A stretch of DNA of 64,000 nt from an uncultured Acidobacteriaceae bacterium. Its GTDB lineage: Bacteria > Acidobacteriota > Terriglobia > Terriglobales > Acidobacteriaceae. The notes under the pieces are model-generated. The model saw nothing but the letters and a program-made list of their open reading frames with translations. It searched no databases and had not been told where the DNA came from. Of this stretch, positions 63,764-64,000 are shown one piece after another. Every line of letters begins with the position of its first letter. The stretch's first letter is position 1. The DNA is taken from contig CAIMKZ010000106.1 of NCBI GenBank assembly GCA_903842065.1, positions 124,001 through 188,000 of the forward strand, read 5' to 3'. A program made the position numbers and the translations under genes.

Positions 63764-64000
63764 ATGAATCGTTTCTCGCCAAGCATCATTCTGGCCGCGG
63801 CTCTCGTGGCCGCGCTTCTGTCTTTCTCGCTGGTATCGGCGGCACAGTCCGCATCCGGTCCAGTCGTGAAGCTCGCCAGCGGCTCCATTCAGGGAGTGCA
63901 ACCAACGCCGGGCAGCGCGGTGTTCAAGGGAGTTCCCTTTGCCCAGCCGCCGGTAGGCGACCTGCGCTGGCGTGAGCCACAGCCCGTGAAAGCATGGACC
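63764..64000 (+). CDS. Carboxylesterase type-B family protein, N-terminal part
   Basis: The frame runs open from ATG 63764 to the window end (79 codons). After a signal peptide (ILAAALVAALLSFSLVSAAQS) the motifs SGSIQGVQPTPGSAVFKGVPF and AQPPVGDLRWREPQPVKAW are the invariable opening of type-B carboxylesterases (para-nitrobenzyl esterase group). The catalytic residues would lie beyond the window. Probably a periplasmic esterase. Confidence 0.85.
   Translation, partial: MNRFSPSIILAAALVAALLSFSLVSAAQSASGPVVKLASGSIQGVQPTPGSAVFKGVPFAQPPVGDLRWREPQPVKAWT

Overview
The window is GC-rich bacterial chromosomal DNA and most probably comes from an acidobacterium (Acidobacteriota, Terriglobales/Acidobacteriaceae type). 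This is inferred from the gene repertoire: a 1170-residue TonB-dependent receptor with an N-terminal carboxypeptidase-regulatory-like domain and an NGRN-type plug, very large exported Ig-like/NHL-repeat proteins, YncE-type beta-propellers, a TonB_C-containing periplasmic protein, and several families of palindromic intergenic repeats. It is Gram-negative by architecture (TolC, RND pump, TonB receptor) and carries a flagellin gene. No rRNA or other definitive marker is present, so the assignment stays an inference.

Layout. 0-7.7 kb: one giant exported repeat protein closed by a strong bipartite terminator. 7.8-17 kb (minus strand): a tripartite efflux operon (TolC, membrane-fusion protein, RND permease) that runs into its own response regulator and histidine kinase, preceded by a YncE-type propeller gene. 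17.4-18.3 kb: a DUF347-type membrane protein. 18.4-26.0 kb: an unusual six-gene locus in two convergent groups. It encodes a membrane-anchored seven-bladed propeller, two membrane proteins sharing a small N-terminal domain, a TPR/zinc-ribbon protein, a 1248-residue exported protein with a charged linker and a toxin-like C-terminal region, and a zinc-ribbon YIP1-like protein. I do not recognise it as a described system. 26.1-29.3 kb: a ferric-iron-type ABC importer. 29.5-47.3 kb: housekeeping and accessory genes (tRNA-Glu, greA, two CDP-alcohol phosphatidyltransferases, tatA, adenosine deaminase, amino-acid permease, an ECF sigma factor with its putative regulator and a Spy-like protein), separated by arrays of palindromic repeats. 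47.5-53.2 kb: flagellin behind a sigma-28-type promoter, an internally deleted GltD-like flavoprotein, rpmB, a lipoprotein pair and an XRE-cupin regulator. 53.2-59.8 kb: the TonB receptor divergent from lon. 60-64 kb: a RAYT transposase framed by inverted REP sequences, two divergent toxin-antitoxin modules (TacA/TacT-like and VapB/VapC-like), a nucleoside deaminase and the start of a carboxylesterase gene.

The most interesting material is (1) the 18.4-26.0 kb locus, (2) the density and variety of intergenic palindromic repeats, including REP copies that supply stop codons or a possible ribosome-binding site to neighbouring genes, (3) the RAYT gene with its mirror-image REP arms, and (4) two AT-rich motif triplets found only in convergent intergenic gaps, with spacings differing by steps of nine. 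No CRISPR array, prophage or rRNA operon was seen.
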